DNA of 15,189 bases from an uncultured Faecalibacterium sp. (GCA_937915335.1 CALDLZ010000205.1:1-15189); one strand, 5' to 3'; counted from the first letter of the stretch, positions 7,043 to 15,143 are shown. The notes: generated from the letters alone by a model not told the origin. Program-made: numbers and translations.

Positions 7043-7085
7043 TCAAAGAAGCGGGCAGGCCTATGTTGTGGCCGAGTTACAGCGC

Positions 7086-8531
<1,446 letters not shown>

Positions 8532-8538
8532 TTACACG

Positions 8539-9921
8539 TTATTTTTTCTCGGTCTCGTCACCCACGCCAATGACCTGCACCAGGATGATGGTGACGATAA
8601 TCGTTGCTGCCACACCGATCATCATGCCGGTAAAGGAACTGGGATTCTGATCGCTGATGGAATTCACGGTGGTCAGCAGACCGGGCAGACCAGCGTAGAC
8701 ATAATACTTGGTGTTGAAGAAGCTGATGATCAGAGCACCGATGGCACCGCCGATGCAGCCAGCGACAAAAGGCTTCTTGAAGCGCAGGGTCACACCATAG
8801 ATGGCGGGCTCGGTGATGCCAAAGATGCCAGTCAGACCTACGGACAGAGCCACATTCTTGGTCTCTTTCTTCTTGCTCTTGAGCATAACGCCAAAGCAGG
8901 CGGCTGCCTGCGCGATAACGGCACAGGTCTGGAACGCCTGGAAGGAATCACAACCGTACTTGGCAAAGTTGGCGACATTCATGGGAGTGACACCCCAGTG
9001 GACACCAAAGATAACGAACACCTGCCAGATGCCGCCCACCAGCAGAGCAGCCAAAGCGGGCACATTGTTTGCCAGGAAGTTATAGCAGTTGGCAATGCCC
9101 ATGGCAAAAGCATCGGACACAGGGCCGATGACCAGAATGGTCAGGGGAACCATGATCACAGCACTGATAAAGGGCACCACAAGCGCCTGCATGATCTCGG
9201 GGATATGCTTATTGAGGAAGCGCTCCAGATAGCTGAGCACCAGCACGAGGAACAGCGGGGGCAGAACACTGGAGGTGTAGGTCGTCTGCGCCATGGGGAA
9301 GGCCAGGAACTTGATGGTCTCGCCGCTGGCGATTCGGGAAGCAATGGCGGCCCAGTCCGGGTTCGTCAGCGCCATGCAGCACCACATCGCAATAAAGGTG
9401 TTGCACTTGAAGTGCTTGGATGCCGTCACCGCAATCATAATAGGCATGAACGTGAAGGGAGTCCAGCTGATGAAGCTGAGGACAGCGTATGTACCGGTGT
9501 CGGCAAAGGCCGGGGCAAAATGGGTAATGATGATCAGCATGCCTTGCACCAGACCGGCAGCGGCCAGAATATAGATGAACGGGGCGAACACTGCGGACAT
9601 GGCCGCGATAATGCGGTTGAAGAGGTTCTGTTTCACCGGGGCGGCTTCCGTCTCCGTCAGGTCAAGCAGCTGTGCCAAGGCCTCGTAAACATCCTTGGCA
9701 TGGGTGCCGATGACGATCTGATACTGACCGCCATTCTCCATCACCTGGATGACCGCAGGCATCTCAGAAATGCGCTTGGTCACCTCTTCCGAGGGGGTCT
9801 CCTTTAGTACCAGGCGCAGGCGGGTAGCACAGTTGGCCGCACTGATGATGTTATCCTTGCCGACGGCTTCGCAAATGTCGGCGGCAAGCTTGGAATAATC
9901 GCGGATCTTAGCTGTTGCCAT
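8539..9921 (-). CDS. PTS beta-glucoside transporter, IIBC components
   Basis: A membrane permease of the glucose/glucoside PTS family that imports and phosphorylates beta-glucosides. The ATG at 9921 is chosen (protein of 460 residues) because AAGGAGAA lies just ahead; an in-frame ATG at 9960 has no such site. The N-terminal IIB domain (1 to about 85) has the phosphocysteine loop ISAANCATRLRL with C31. The IIC domain follows, with about ten hydrophobic segments and the family hallmark GITEPAIYGVTLRFKKPF. The protein ends soon after IIC (VGDETEKK), so the IIA domain found at the C-terminus of BglF-type proteins is absent. Phosphate must come from a IIA encoded elsewhere. It is followed by the GH1 gene and preceded by an RpiR regulator. 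Confidence 0.92.
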   Translation of the reverse strand: MATAKIRDYSKLAADICEAVGKDNIISAANCATRLRLVLKETPSEEVTKRISEMPAVIQVMENGGQYQIVIGTHAKDVYEALAQLLDLTETEAAPVKQNLFNRIIAAMSAVFAPFIYILAAAGLVQGMLIIITHFAPAFADTGTYAVLSFISWTPFTFMPIMIAVTASKHFKCNTFIAMWCCMALTNPDWAAIASRIASGETIKFLAFPMAQTTYTSSVLPPLFLVLVLSYLERFLNKHIPEIMQALVVPFISAVIMVPLTILVIGPVSDAFAMGIANCYNFLANNVPALAALLVGGIWQVFVIFGVHWGVTPMNVANFAKYGCDSFQAFQTCAVIAQAAACFGVMLKSKKKETKNVALSVGLTGIFGITEPAIYGVTLRFKKPFVAGCIGGAIGALIISFFNTKYYVYAGLPGLLTTVNSISDQNPSSFTGMMIGVAATIIVTIILVQVIGVGDETEKK

Positions 9922-9991
9922 ATTGATTTCTCCTTTTCTCGCATTCGGCTCCGCCCCCACAGCATCGGGGCCCTGCCGCGTTTACGCCTTG

Positions 9992-10021
9992 ATTATAGCG
10001 GAACGCCCTTGCAATTGTCAG
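9992..10021 (-). promoter_or_regulatory. Promoter for the PTS / 6-phospho-beta-glucosidase pair
   Basis: Minus-strand CTGACA (10021-10016) and a perfect TATAAT (9997-9992) are 18 bp apart. Initiation near 9985 gives a leader of about 64 nt. The T/A-rich inverted repeat at 10055-10075 lies just upstream of the -35. Confidence 0.65.
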
Positions 10022-10034
10022 CGGATTTTGTCCG

Positions 10035-10075
10035 GAAAAAACGAGAGACGCGAAGAAAAAACAAACCGTTTTTTC
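10035..10075. promoter_or_regulatory. Possible RpiR-family operator upstream of the PTS promoter
   Basis: GAAAAAAC (10055-10062) and GTTTTTTC (10068-10075) form an 8-bp inverted repeat with a 5-nt spacer. A third half-site, GGAAAAAACG, lies 20 bp away (from 10034). The block sits between rpiR and the -35 of the PTS promoter. The arms are AT-rich with no GC stem, which fits an operator better than a terminator. Assignment to the adjacent RpiR protein is inference. Confidence 0.4.
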
Positions 10076-10111
10076 TCACTTGGATACATCAAATTATGCA
10101 AAACGCCAGTG

Positions 10112-10849
10112 TCACTCCTGCAAACGGTTATACACCCGCCGGGACAGTGCTTCCAGCAGATAGAGTGCGGGGATCTGCGAGGAAAAATCGTAGTTATCGC
10201 CGCCCCGGCGCACGGTGGTATGGTAGGGCAGGGTCAAGTCCGCCATTTTTGCAAGGGAGCTGTGCTCCGGGCTGGTAATGGCAATGAGCCCTGCCCCCCG
10301 CTCCTTGAGCTCCCGCCCCAGCTTTACCACCTGCTCCGTCTCGCCGGAGACCGACAGCAGGATCGCCGCCATGGTCAGGTTATGGGTCACGGTGACCGGG
10401 TAAAAGGGATCGGTCAGGCTCAACGTAAATTTGCCCATGTTGGAAAAATACCGGGCACCATAGTCCGCAATGCTGCCGGAATTGCCGATCCCCACCATGA
10501 ATACTCGCTCAGCCTTTGCGATGAGGGCCGCTGCCTCGTCCAGCTTATCCTGATAATCCGGCGCGGCTGCCTGTTCAAAAAAGACCTGCATCTCCGTCAG
10601 CGCGTCCGGAATATGGTCGGCCCGGGGCGTGCCCACCTGCTCCTTGAGCCTGGCCTTAAACGCAGCATAACCATCGCAGCCCATCTTTTTGCAGAAATGC
10701 AGAACCGTCGTGGTGGAAACATGTGCCTCTGCCGCCAGCTCCCGGATCCGCATATAGGGCACCGTGTTAGGATGCTCGACGGTATATTGATAGACCAGCA
10801 TCTCCAGTTCGTTCAGCTCACGCACCTGCTGCAGGGGAAACAGTTCCAT
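10112..10849 (-). CDS. RpiR/MurR-family transcriptional regulator (HTH + SIS)
   Basis: A 245-residue sugar-phosphate-responsive regulator. An N-terminal helix-turn-helix of the HTH_6 type lies at about residues 15-75, with RIRELAAEAHVSTTTVLHFCKKMGCDGYAAFK as its core (split here only for reading). A SIS domain at about 105-235 begins VFMVGIGNSGSIADYGARY and contains ILLSVSGETEQVVKL and LIAITSPEHSSLAK, the phosphosugar-binding loops. AAGGAGGG stands ahead of the ATG. It precedes the PTS IIBC and GH1 genes on the same strand, so it most likely controls them in response to a phosphorylated glucoside. Whether it represses or activates cannot be told. It has its own promoter (10881-10910), and no classical terminator separates it from the PTS promoter. 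Confidence 0.92.
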   Translation of the reverse strand: MELFPLQQVRELNELEMLVYQYTVEHPNTVPYMRIRELAAEAHVSTTTVLHFCKKMGCDGYAAFKARLKEQVGTPRADHIPDALTEMQVFFEQAAAPDYQDKLDEAAALIAKAERVFMVGIGNSGSIADYGARYFSNMGKFTLSLTDPFYPVTVTHNLTMAAILLSVSGETEQVVKLGRELKERGAGLIAITSPEHSSLAKMADLTLPYHTTVRRGGDNYDFSSQIPALYLLEALSRRVYNRLQE

Positions 10850-10880
10850 AAAAAGGCCCTCCTTGATAGATTCTGGCCTT

Positions 10881-10910
10881 ATTATAGCAAATCGCTCTGC
10901 CGGATGACAA
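10881..10910 (-). promoter_or_regulatory. Promoter for the rpiR-type regulator
   Basis: Minus-strand TTGTCA (10910-10905) and a perfect TATAAT (10886-10881) are 18 bp apart. It lies just downstream of the NapH-like gene's terminator, showing that the sugar module is a separate transcription unit. Confidence 0.65.
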
Positions 10911-10922
10911 CCAAAAGCAAAA

Positions 10923-10959
10923 CCCCGGAGCCCTGCTTTGCGGCAGAAGCTCCGGGGTC
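10923..10959 (-). terminator. Intrinsic terminator of the redox operon
   Basis: A perfect 9-bp stem, CCCCGGAGC (10923-10931) with GCTCCGGGG (10950-10958), is followed on the minus strand by TTTTGCTTTTGG. It lies 12 bp past the NapH-like stop. The plus strand also shows TCGTTTTTA, so the hairpin is suited to bidirectional termination. Confidence 0.8.
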
Positions 10960-10994
10960 GTTTTTACGGGTCAGAAGAACCGGCAGAAGCCAAG
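10923..10994. repeat. Direct repeat copy B flanking the beta-glucoside module
   Basis: This is the intact counterpart of 6969-7042, in the same orientation. It contains the NapH-like protein's last codons (LGFCRFF-stop on the minus strand), a 5-T run and the perfect hairpin. The two copies differ by a few substitutions and small indels. One pair of extra bases in copy A falls opposite each other in the hairpin stem, preserving folding. Confidence 0.8.
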
Positions 10995-11867
10995 GCAGAC
11001 ACCCATTGCAAAGAAGAGCACGGCCTTACCCAGTGCGGAGGTCCAGAAATGGCCGGGCAGACGCTGATCCCAGCGGGTGATGTTACCGCAGGGGCAGGTA
11101 CTCACGCAGGCTTCACAGCCGATGCACTCGCCGCCGCGCAGGCTCTGCTCGTCCAGCTTGAGGCCGACCGGGCACTGGTTGGCGCAGGCGTTGCAGCCCT
11201 GGATGCAGTTTTCACTGTCCCGGTGGAGCTGTGCAACGGGCAGCACCGGCAGCAGGCTGAACACAGCGCCCATGGGGCAGAGGAACTGGCAAAAGAACCG
11301 GGGATGGAGTGCCATGCCCACCAGAATGAGCACAAAGAGGACGATGGCCACGCCAAAGCCCTCCGGCGGCAGGCGAAGGGCCGTCAGGCGGGAGAACACC
11401 TCCCACGGGTCGGTGCCGTTCAGCCTGCCATAGAGCCCGGCAGTGCACAGCCCGGCGATGACCGCCAGTATCAGATACTTCACCAGCTGGCCGCACTTAA
11501 CGGCCTTTTCGGGCAGACGAAGCTGCTTTTTGCGGTGGAACAGCTTTTTCTGTACCAGCCCGGACAGCCAGTAGACAAAATCGCCCAGAGAACCGAAGGC
11601 ACAGACATAGCCGCAGAAGAAACGGCCAAACAGGATGGTGAAGCCGCACAGGCCCAGCAGGGAGAGGGTGAAGCTGTCCAGCGAGAGAATCTCGCCCGCG
11701 CCAATGTGCAGGAAAAGCCGTTTCACGCCGTTAAAGCCTGCCACGAAGGCACCGGGCATGGCAAAGAAGAACGCCACCTGGATGCCCGCCCGCAGCAGGG
11801 CACGCTGCCTGAGTGTTTTCTGACGCTTTTGTGCCGTGGTCAGCGGCTTTTTTTCTGTTGTTTTCAT
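10971..11867 (-). CDS. NapH/NosR-like membrane 4Fe-4S electron-transfer protein
   Basis: A 298-residue membrane iron-sulfur protein of the NapH/NosR/RnfD-associated type. About five hydrophobic segments are visible (around residues 25-46, 65-100, 130-147, 171-210 and 278-298). Two paired-cysteine motifs at membrane edges, CGYVC (C85, C89) and CQFLCP (C193, C197), are typical of the family. Two ferredoxin-type clusters follow: C221-x3-C225-x2-C228-x3-C232-P and C248-x2-C251-x2-C254-x3-C258-P. The N-terminus is Lys/Arg-rich and probably cytoplasmic. It should take electrons from the membrane or cytoplasm and pass them to extracytosolic flavoproteins; the two genes just upstream encode FMN-binding proteins and overlap it (ATGA, 4 nt). 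The final codons form part of the flanking direct repeat. Confidence 0.88.
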   Translation of the reverse strand: MKTTEKKPLTTAQKRQKTLRQRALLRAGIQVAFFFAMPGAFVAGFNGVKRLFLHIGAGEILSLDSFTLSLLGLCGFTILFGRFFCGYVCAFGSLGDFVYWLSGLVQKKLFHRKKQLRLPEKAVKCGQLVKYLILAVIAGLCTAGLYGRLNGTDPWEVFSRLTALRLPPEGFGVAIVLFVLILVGMALHPRFFCQFLCPMGAVFSLLPVLPVAQLHRDSENCIQGCNACANQCPVGLKLDEQSLRGGECIGCEACVSTCPCGNITRWDQRLPGHFWTSALGKAVLFFAMGVCLGFCRFF

Positions 11868-12331
11868 TCGTTTGCCGCCTTTCCCAGTGCATCCGCCACG
11901 GCCCCGATCAGACCGTCGGCAGTCAGGGTGGCACCGGAAACGGTGTCCACCTCGGTGGACTGCGCAGTGAGCATCTCGTTCAATACCGAGCGCGCCTGCT
12001 CGTAATAGGGCTTATCCTCGCCATCGGCGTTGACCACCGAGATCCCGGTCATCTGGCCGTTTTCAATGGTCACGGACACGGTGATGAGGTCGCCAAAGCC
12101 GTAGGCACTGCCCTCATAGGTACCATCCTTCAGGCCGCCCTCCGCTTCAGCTTCCTCCTGCTCGGATTCAGCCTGCAAAACGGAGGCGTTATAGGCCTCC
12201 ACCTCGGCGATCTCCTGCTTGCGGGCATCCACCGCCGCCGCGCGGGCGGTGGCAACACTCTGATACTGCCACAGCACCCCCAGAATAAGAATCAGGTTCA
12301 GGGTGCGAAGCACAAAATTCTTATATTTCAT
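11864..12331 (-). CDS. Single-domain FMN-binding protein, membrane-anchored
   Basis: The 155-residue protein has an N-terminal hydrophobic segment (residues 6-24) acting as an anchor or uncleaved signal, then an Ala/Glu-rich helix (about 25-65). An FMN_bind domain (about 68-150) follows: DGTYEGSAYGFGD, then VSVTIENGQMTGISVV, then DTVSGATLTADGL. In RnfG/NqrC the Thr of SGAT receives FMN through a phosphoester made by ApbE; here that would be T135. No apbE is in this window. It probably relays electrons outside the membrane between the NapH-like protein and the two-domain flavoprotein. It overlaps both neighbours by 4 nt and has AGGAGGAG inside the upstream gene. Confidence 0.88.
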   Translation of the reverse strand: MKYKNFVLRTLNLILILGVLWQYQSVATARAAAVDARKQEIAEVEAYNASVLQAESEQEEAEAEGGLKDGTYEGSAYGFGDLITVSVTIENGQMTGISVVNADGEDKPYYEQARSVLNEMLTAQSTEVDTVSGATLTADGLIGAVADALGKAANE

Positions 12332-13410
12332 TCTCCGGTCTCCTCCTGTCCTGCCGCAGGCTCAGCGGTAAACACCACCGTCGGCTCCGACGAGGAAGCC
12401 GGGGGGTTCTCTGCCGGGAAGATAGACTGCCACAGTTCCTGCGCCCACTCGTGGATGGACTGCCCCTGCTCCTCCGGCTGCTCAGGCACGGCGGCAGGCA
12501 CCTCGGACACGGCAGGCTCTTCCTGCGGCACACTCTCAGCGGGGGCTTCCGGTGTTTCCTCGGCCGGTTCGCTCTCGGCGGGCAGCTCACTTTCCTCGGT
12601 GTTGGCGGCCTGTTTCAGCGCCGATTTCACGGCGTTCAGGATGCCAGTGGAGGAGTAGGTGGCACCGGAAACGGAATCCACCTCGGGGCTGCCGGTCTCC
12701 AGAATATCGGAGACGACCTTGCGGGCTTTATAATAATAGGAAGAAGTCTCGCCCGCATGGTCAAGGATCGTGATATCGGTGATGGCGTCATCGGCAATGG
12801 TCACCTGTACCGTGATAGGCCCGCCAAAACCCTGTGCCGACGCGATATACACGCCGTCACGGTAGGTGGAGGGCTGGATGAAGGTCTCCACCACCAGCGG
12901 CTCAGCCGGTTTCGGCTGGGGCGGCAGCGGGTTGTTGACCACCTCACCGGTCAGGGCGTTTTTCACCGCACCCAGAATGCCACGGGAGGTATAGGTGGCC
13001 TCCGAAATGGCATCCACTTCCCAGGTCTGCTCCTGCACGACGATATCCGTCAGCCGTTTCGCGCGGCGCAGGAAGGATGCGGTCTCGTGGGAAGCGTCCA
13101 GGATCCGCACTTCGGTGATACCGCCGTCGGCCATAGTCACCTGTACCTTGACCCTGCCGCCGTAGCCACGGGAGGAACCGGTGTAGGTGCCATCCGCATA
13201 GGGCAGCTTGGGCAGAATCTCTTCCTCCCCGGCAGCGGGCTCTTCGGCTGTGACCTCACTGGCAGGCTCCGGCATGGTCAGACGCTCGGGCACCTCCGCC
13301 AGAACGGGAGCGCTGCCGGGCAGCGTGACCAGCACCGCCGCCGCCACGGCTGCTGCCGGCAGAAGCTGAGCCAGCGGGAGCAGCCGTTTTGCTCGTTTTG
13401 TTTCCCTCAT
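12328..13410 (-). CDS. Secreted protein with two FMN-binding domains
   Basis: The 360-residue protein starts at the ATG at 13410, with GAGAGGA six bases ahead; an upstream TTG would swallow this site. A signal or anchor segment spans residues 9-38 (AAAVAAAVLVTLP, then VLAEV). FMN_bind domain 1 is at about 71-153 (DGTYTGSSRGYGG to DAISEATYTSRG) and domain 2 at about 183-266 (DGVYIASAQGFGG to DSVSGATYSSTG). Domain 2 has the standard flavinylation motif with T251. Domain 1 reads SEAT instead of SGAT around T139. The remaining tail (270-360) is rich in Pro, Glu and Ala with no sorting motif, and probably spans the wall. It should be the outer flavin carrier. The downstream FMN gene overlaps it by 4 nt (ATGA). 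Confidence 0.88.
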   Translation of the reverse strand: MRETKRAKRLLPLAQLLPAAAVAAAVLVTLPGSAPVLAEVPERLTMPEPASEVTAEEPAAGEEEILPKLPYADGTYTGSSRGYGGRVKVQVTMADGGITEVRILDASHETASFLRRAKRLTDIVVQEQTWEVDAISEATYTSRGILGAVKNALTGEVVNNPLPPQPKPAEPLVVETFIQPSTYRDGVYIASAQGFGGPITVQVTIADDAITDITILDHAGETSSYYYKARKVVSDILETGSPEVDSVSGATYSSTGILNAVKSALKQAANTEESELPAESEPAEETPEAPAESVPQEEPAVSEVPAAVPEQPEEQGQSIHEWAQELWQSIFPAENPPASSSEPTVVFTAEPAAGQEETGE

Positions 13411-13434
13411 GTAAAATCCTCTCAGACACGGCAA

Positions 13435-13468
13435 ACAAGGTCACTCCCTGTTGCGGGAGCGACCTTGT
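13435..13468 (-). terminator. Hairpin between the Tp47-like gene and the FMN operon (attenuator candidate)
   Basis: ACAAGGTC-A-CTCCC (13435-13448) pairs with GGGAG-C-GACCTTGT (13455-13468), giving 13 pairs with one mismatch and a 6-nt loop. On the minus strand it is followed by only TTTGCC. It lies 41 bp past the Tp47-like stop and 24 bp before the next start. No separate promoter is evident in this 99-bp gap, so partial read-through into the FMN genes is likely. Confidence 0.65.
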
Positions 13469-13509
13469 CTGCATTCAATATTCGAGAAAAAAGACCCCGG
13501 GCATCCTCA

Positions 13510-14835
13510 TCAGGCGGCCTTCAGGCTCTCCACAGCCTCGGTCAGATGACCGACCTGCTCCAGAACGGAAGCCTTGTAAGCGTTGGGGTTGGCCAGCAGC
13601 TCAACGCTCTCGTCCAGTTCAGCCTGCATGTTGGCGTAGCTGGCGGCAGTGTACTGAGCCTTGACCTTGGCCTGCGCCTGATTGACAACAGCCTGCAGGG
13701 CCGCGCGGTCAGAAGCATCAGCCAGCTCCTGCTTTGCGATGTTGTCAGCGGTGACCTGGAAGCGGATCACGGTATCAGCATAGCCCAGAGCACGGATAGT
13801 GATTGCCCAGTAACCGGTACCATCAGAGCCAGCGGGGAACTGAGCACGCAGAGAATCGGTCAGGCCCAGCTGGATGCCGTTGGACTTGTGCATCCAGTTG
13901 TCGCCTGCGAACTTGGTACCGTAGGTAGCAACCGCGTTGGTGTAAGTGCTGTCGCTGCCGTAGTAAGTCCAGACAACGCTCTGCATCCGAGAGCCCAGCT
14001 CACCGTAGTTGCCAGTCACATCCACACGGATGCTCTCGCCGAAGCTGCCCACATCGGAACCGCTCTTCACGGTGACGATCAGGTCGCTTGCGGTCTTCTG
14101 GTCTGCATCGGCAATACCGGAGCCGGTGCCGTTGTGTGCAGCGGAGAAGGTGTAGCCGTCGCCGCTCTTGGTGGCGTACTTCAGACCGTTGGTGTTGGCA
14201 TCAACAGCAGCAGTCAGGCTATAGGAGACCAGCTTATTCTCGGAGTAACCGCCAACCAGCTGACCGCCGTTCTGGACGGTAGCGTACTTGGAGCAGAAAT
14301 CACTCAGATCCGAGGTCTTGACGCGAACGGGAACATACTTGGTGCCGCTGATCTCGTAGTGATCCATCTTGGAGGTGGTGCCATCGGGCTTGGTCACGGT
14401 GCCCTTGTTCCAGCCGTAAGCAATGCCATCGGCGGTATAGAAGGTCTTGCCGTCATCAGACCAGTGGGAAACGGTGTAGGAAGTGCCATCGGTTGCATAG
14501 ATGGTAGCGACCTGCTGGAAGCTGCCACGGTGCAGACCGTGGTTGGTGGTAGCACGGGAAACAGCGTCAAACGCGCCTTTGTCGTGCTCCTCGTGGCTGT
14601 CCAGAACGTCGGAAGCAGCGGTGCTGCCTGCGTTGTAGACACCCTCGTTTGCCCAGTATTCGCTCCAGTTCAGCGCAGCGTACAGGTAGGTATACTCATT
14701 CCCGGTGAACATGTTGATGATGTCATCAATGCAGTTCTCGGAAGCATCGGGTGCAGCAGCGAGAGCCGGGGTTGCCATCACGCTCAGTGCCATGGCGGCA
14801 GACAGAGCGAGAGACAGGATCTTCTTCAGTTTCAT
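13510..14835 (-). CDS. Secreted Tp47-like protein with a C-terminal FIVAR-like domain
   Basis: The 441-residue protein starts at ATG 14835, with AAAGGAG seven bases ahead; the in-frame TTG upstream is rejected. Residues 1-27 are a signal peptide (KLKKILSLALSAAMALSVMA, cleavage near ALA-A). The main body (about 45-365) is beta-rich. It contains a striking His/acidic block at 80-106 (SHEEHDKGAFDA, then TTNHGLHRGSFQ) that I associate with Treponema Tp47-type (PBP-Tp47) domains in Firmicutes; this link is from memory. Residues about 370-440 form helices with YTAASYANMQAELDES, like a FIVAR repeat of wall-exposed proteins. The function is unknown. The promoter carries iron-box palindromes and the genes downstream encode a flavin redox chain, so a surface iron- or ligand-binding partner is the best guess. 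Confidence 0.75.
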   Translation of the reverse strand: MKLKKILSLALSAAMALSVMATPALAAAPDASENCIDDIINMFTGNEYTYLYAALNWSEYWANEGVYNAGSTAASDVLDSHEEHDKGAFDAVSRATTNHGLHRGSFQQVATIYATDGTSYTVSHWSDDGKTFYTADGIAYGWNKGTVTKPDGTTSKMDHYEISGTKYVPVRVKTSDLSDFCSKYATVQNGGQLVGGYSENKLVSYSLTAAVDANTNGLKYATKSGDGYTFSAAHNGTGSGIADADQKTASDLIVTVKSGSDVGSFGESIRVDVTGNYGELGSRMQSVVWTYYGSDSTYTNAVATYGTKFAGDNWMHKSNGIQLGLTDSLRAQFPAGSDGTGYWAITIRALGYADTVIRFQVTADNIAKQELADASDRAALQAVVNQAQAKVKAQYTAASYANMQAELDESVELLANPNAYKASVLEQVGHLTEAVESLKAA

Positions 14836-14860
14836 GTAAATACTCCTTTCCAATTTTACG

Positions 14861-14907
14861 GCCGATTTGTTAGGCTAAACTAACTTTCTTTCCAAAAAGA
14901 AATCGGC
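14861..14907 (-). other. Leader hairpin of the Tp47-like transcript
   Basis: GCCGATTT (14861-14868) and AAATCGGC (14900-14907) can pair in the 5' leader. They enclose the proximal TTAG-N6-CTAA palindrome and an inner TTTCTTT / AAAGAAA match. It would lie about 26 nt before the start codon. No known riboswitch core is recognised in it. Confidence 0.4.
14869..14884. promoter_or_regulatory. DtxR/IdeR-like iron box, proximal site
   Basis: GTTAG-GCTAAA-CTAAC is a 5-bp inverted repeat in the leader. Read on the minus strand, 15 of 19 bases agree with the IdeR/DtxR consensus TTAGGTTAGSCTAACCTAA. The consensus comes from actinobacteria, so the regulator here would be a Firmicute DtxR-family protein; none is encoded in the window. 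Confidence 0.55.
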
Positions 14908-14911
14908 TATA

Positions 14912-14925
14912 TTAGCATTCACTAA
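14912..14925. promoter_or_regulatory. DtxR/IdeR-like iron box, distal site near +1
   Basis: TTAG-CATTCA-CTAA has the same half-sites and 6-nt spacing as the proximal site. It starts about 5 bp past the predicted transcription start, where a bound repressor would block initiation. Confidence 0.5.
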
Positions 14926-14936
14926 CCGACGTGAAC

Positions 14937-14965
14937 ATTATATAGAACCGAATTTCAGTTGTCAA
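14937..14965 (-). promoter_or_regulatory. Consensus promoter of the Tp47-like / FMN / NapH locus
   Basis: Minus-strand TTGACA (14965-14960) and TATAAT (14942-14937) are a perfect match to the sigma-A consensus with the optimal 17-bp spacer. The start is expected near 14930, giving a leader of about 95 nt. Such a strong promoter with operator-like sites downstream points to a gene that is off by repression and highly expressed when released. Confidence 0.8.
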
Positions 14966-15143
14966 GAGGGAGGCGGCAGAAATATTAGCCCGGGGTTCTG
15001 TGCTATGAATATGGGAATCCCCCGGCGCAGCGGGCAGAACTGGACTGGCTGCAGCAATACAGCGCCCCACATAATTTGACACGAATAACACGAACCGTGC
15101 AAAGACCGTGCAGAAACCGTGCACTCATGGCTTGATAAATCAT
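14966..15143. other. Intergenic region without a supported gene
   Basis: From 14836 to the window end (354 bp) no gene is supported. Besides the promoter and iron boxes this part holds an imperfect hairpin, CCGGGG (14990-14995) with CCCCGG (15020-15025), and the 11-bp tandem repeat at 15094-15126. Short minus-strand reading frames overlap the promoter and lack ribosome sites. Confidence 0.6.
15094..15126. repeat. Three tandem 11-bp repeats (ACCGTGCA core)
   Basis: ACCGTGCA begins at 15094, 15105 and 15116, a period of exactly 11 bp, with variable AAG, GAA and CTC between cores. Just before lie two ACACGAA units (15080 and 15090). The spacing is close to one DNA turn, so the cores face the same side of the helix, as in a cooperative operator or iteron. 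Confidence 0.65.

Noticed and set aside
10035..10075. Terminator of the RpiR-type gene
   Set aside because: The inverted repeat is almost entirely A:T, with no GC stem ahead of a T-run, so a stable terminator hairpin is unlikely.
12451..14883. An 810-codon open frame on the plus strand
   Set aside because: It runs antisense through the two-domain FMN gene and the Tp47-like gene, which have signal peptides, domains and ribosome sites. The frame is open because GC-rich codon bias suppresses stops on the opposite strand.
14836..14930. FMN riboswitch in the leader of the flavin locus
   Set aside because: None of the conserved RFN-element segments is present and the leader is too short. The leader hairpin is explained by a simple 8-bp inverted repeat.
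15094..15126. CRISPR-like repeats
   Set aside because: The unit is 8-11 bp with no unique spacers, and no cas gene is near.
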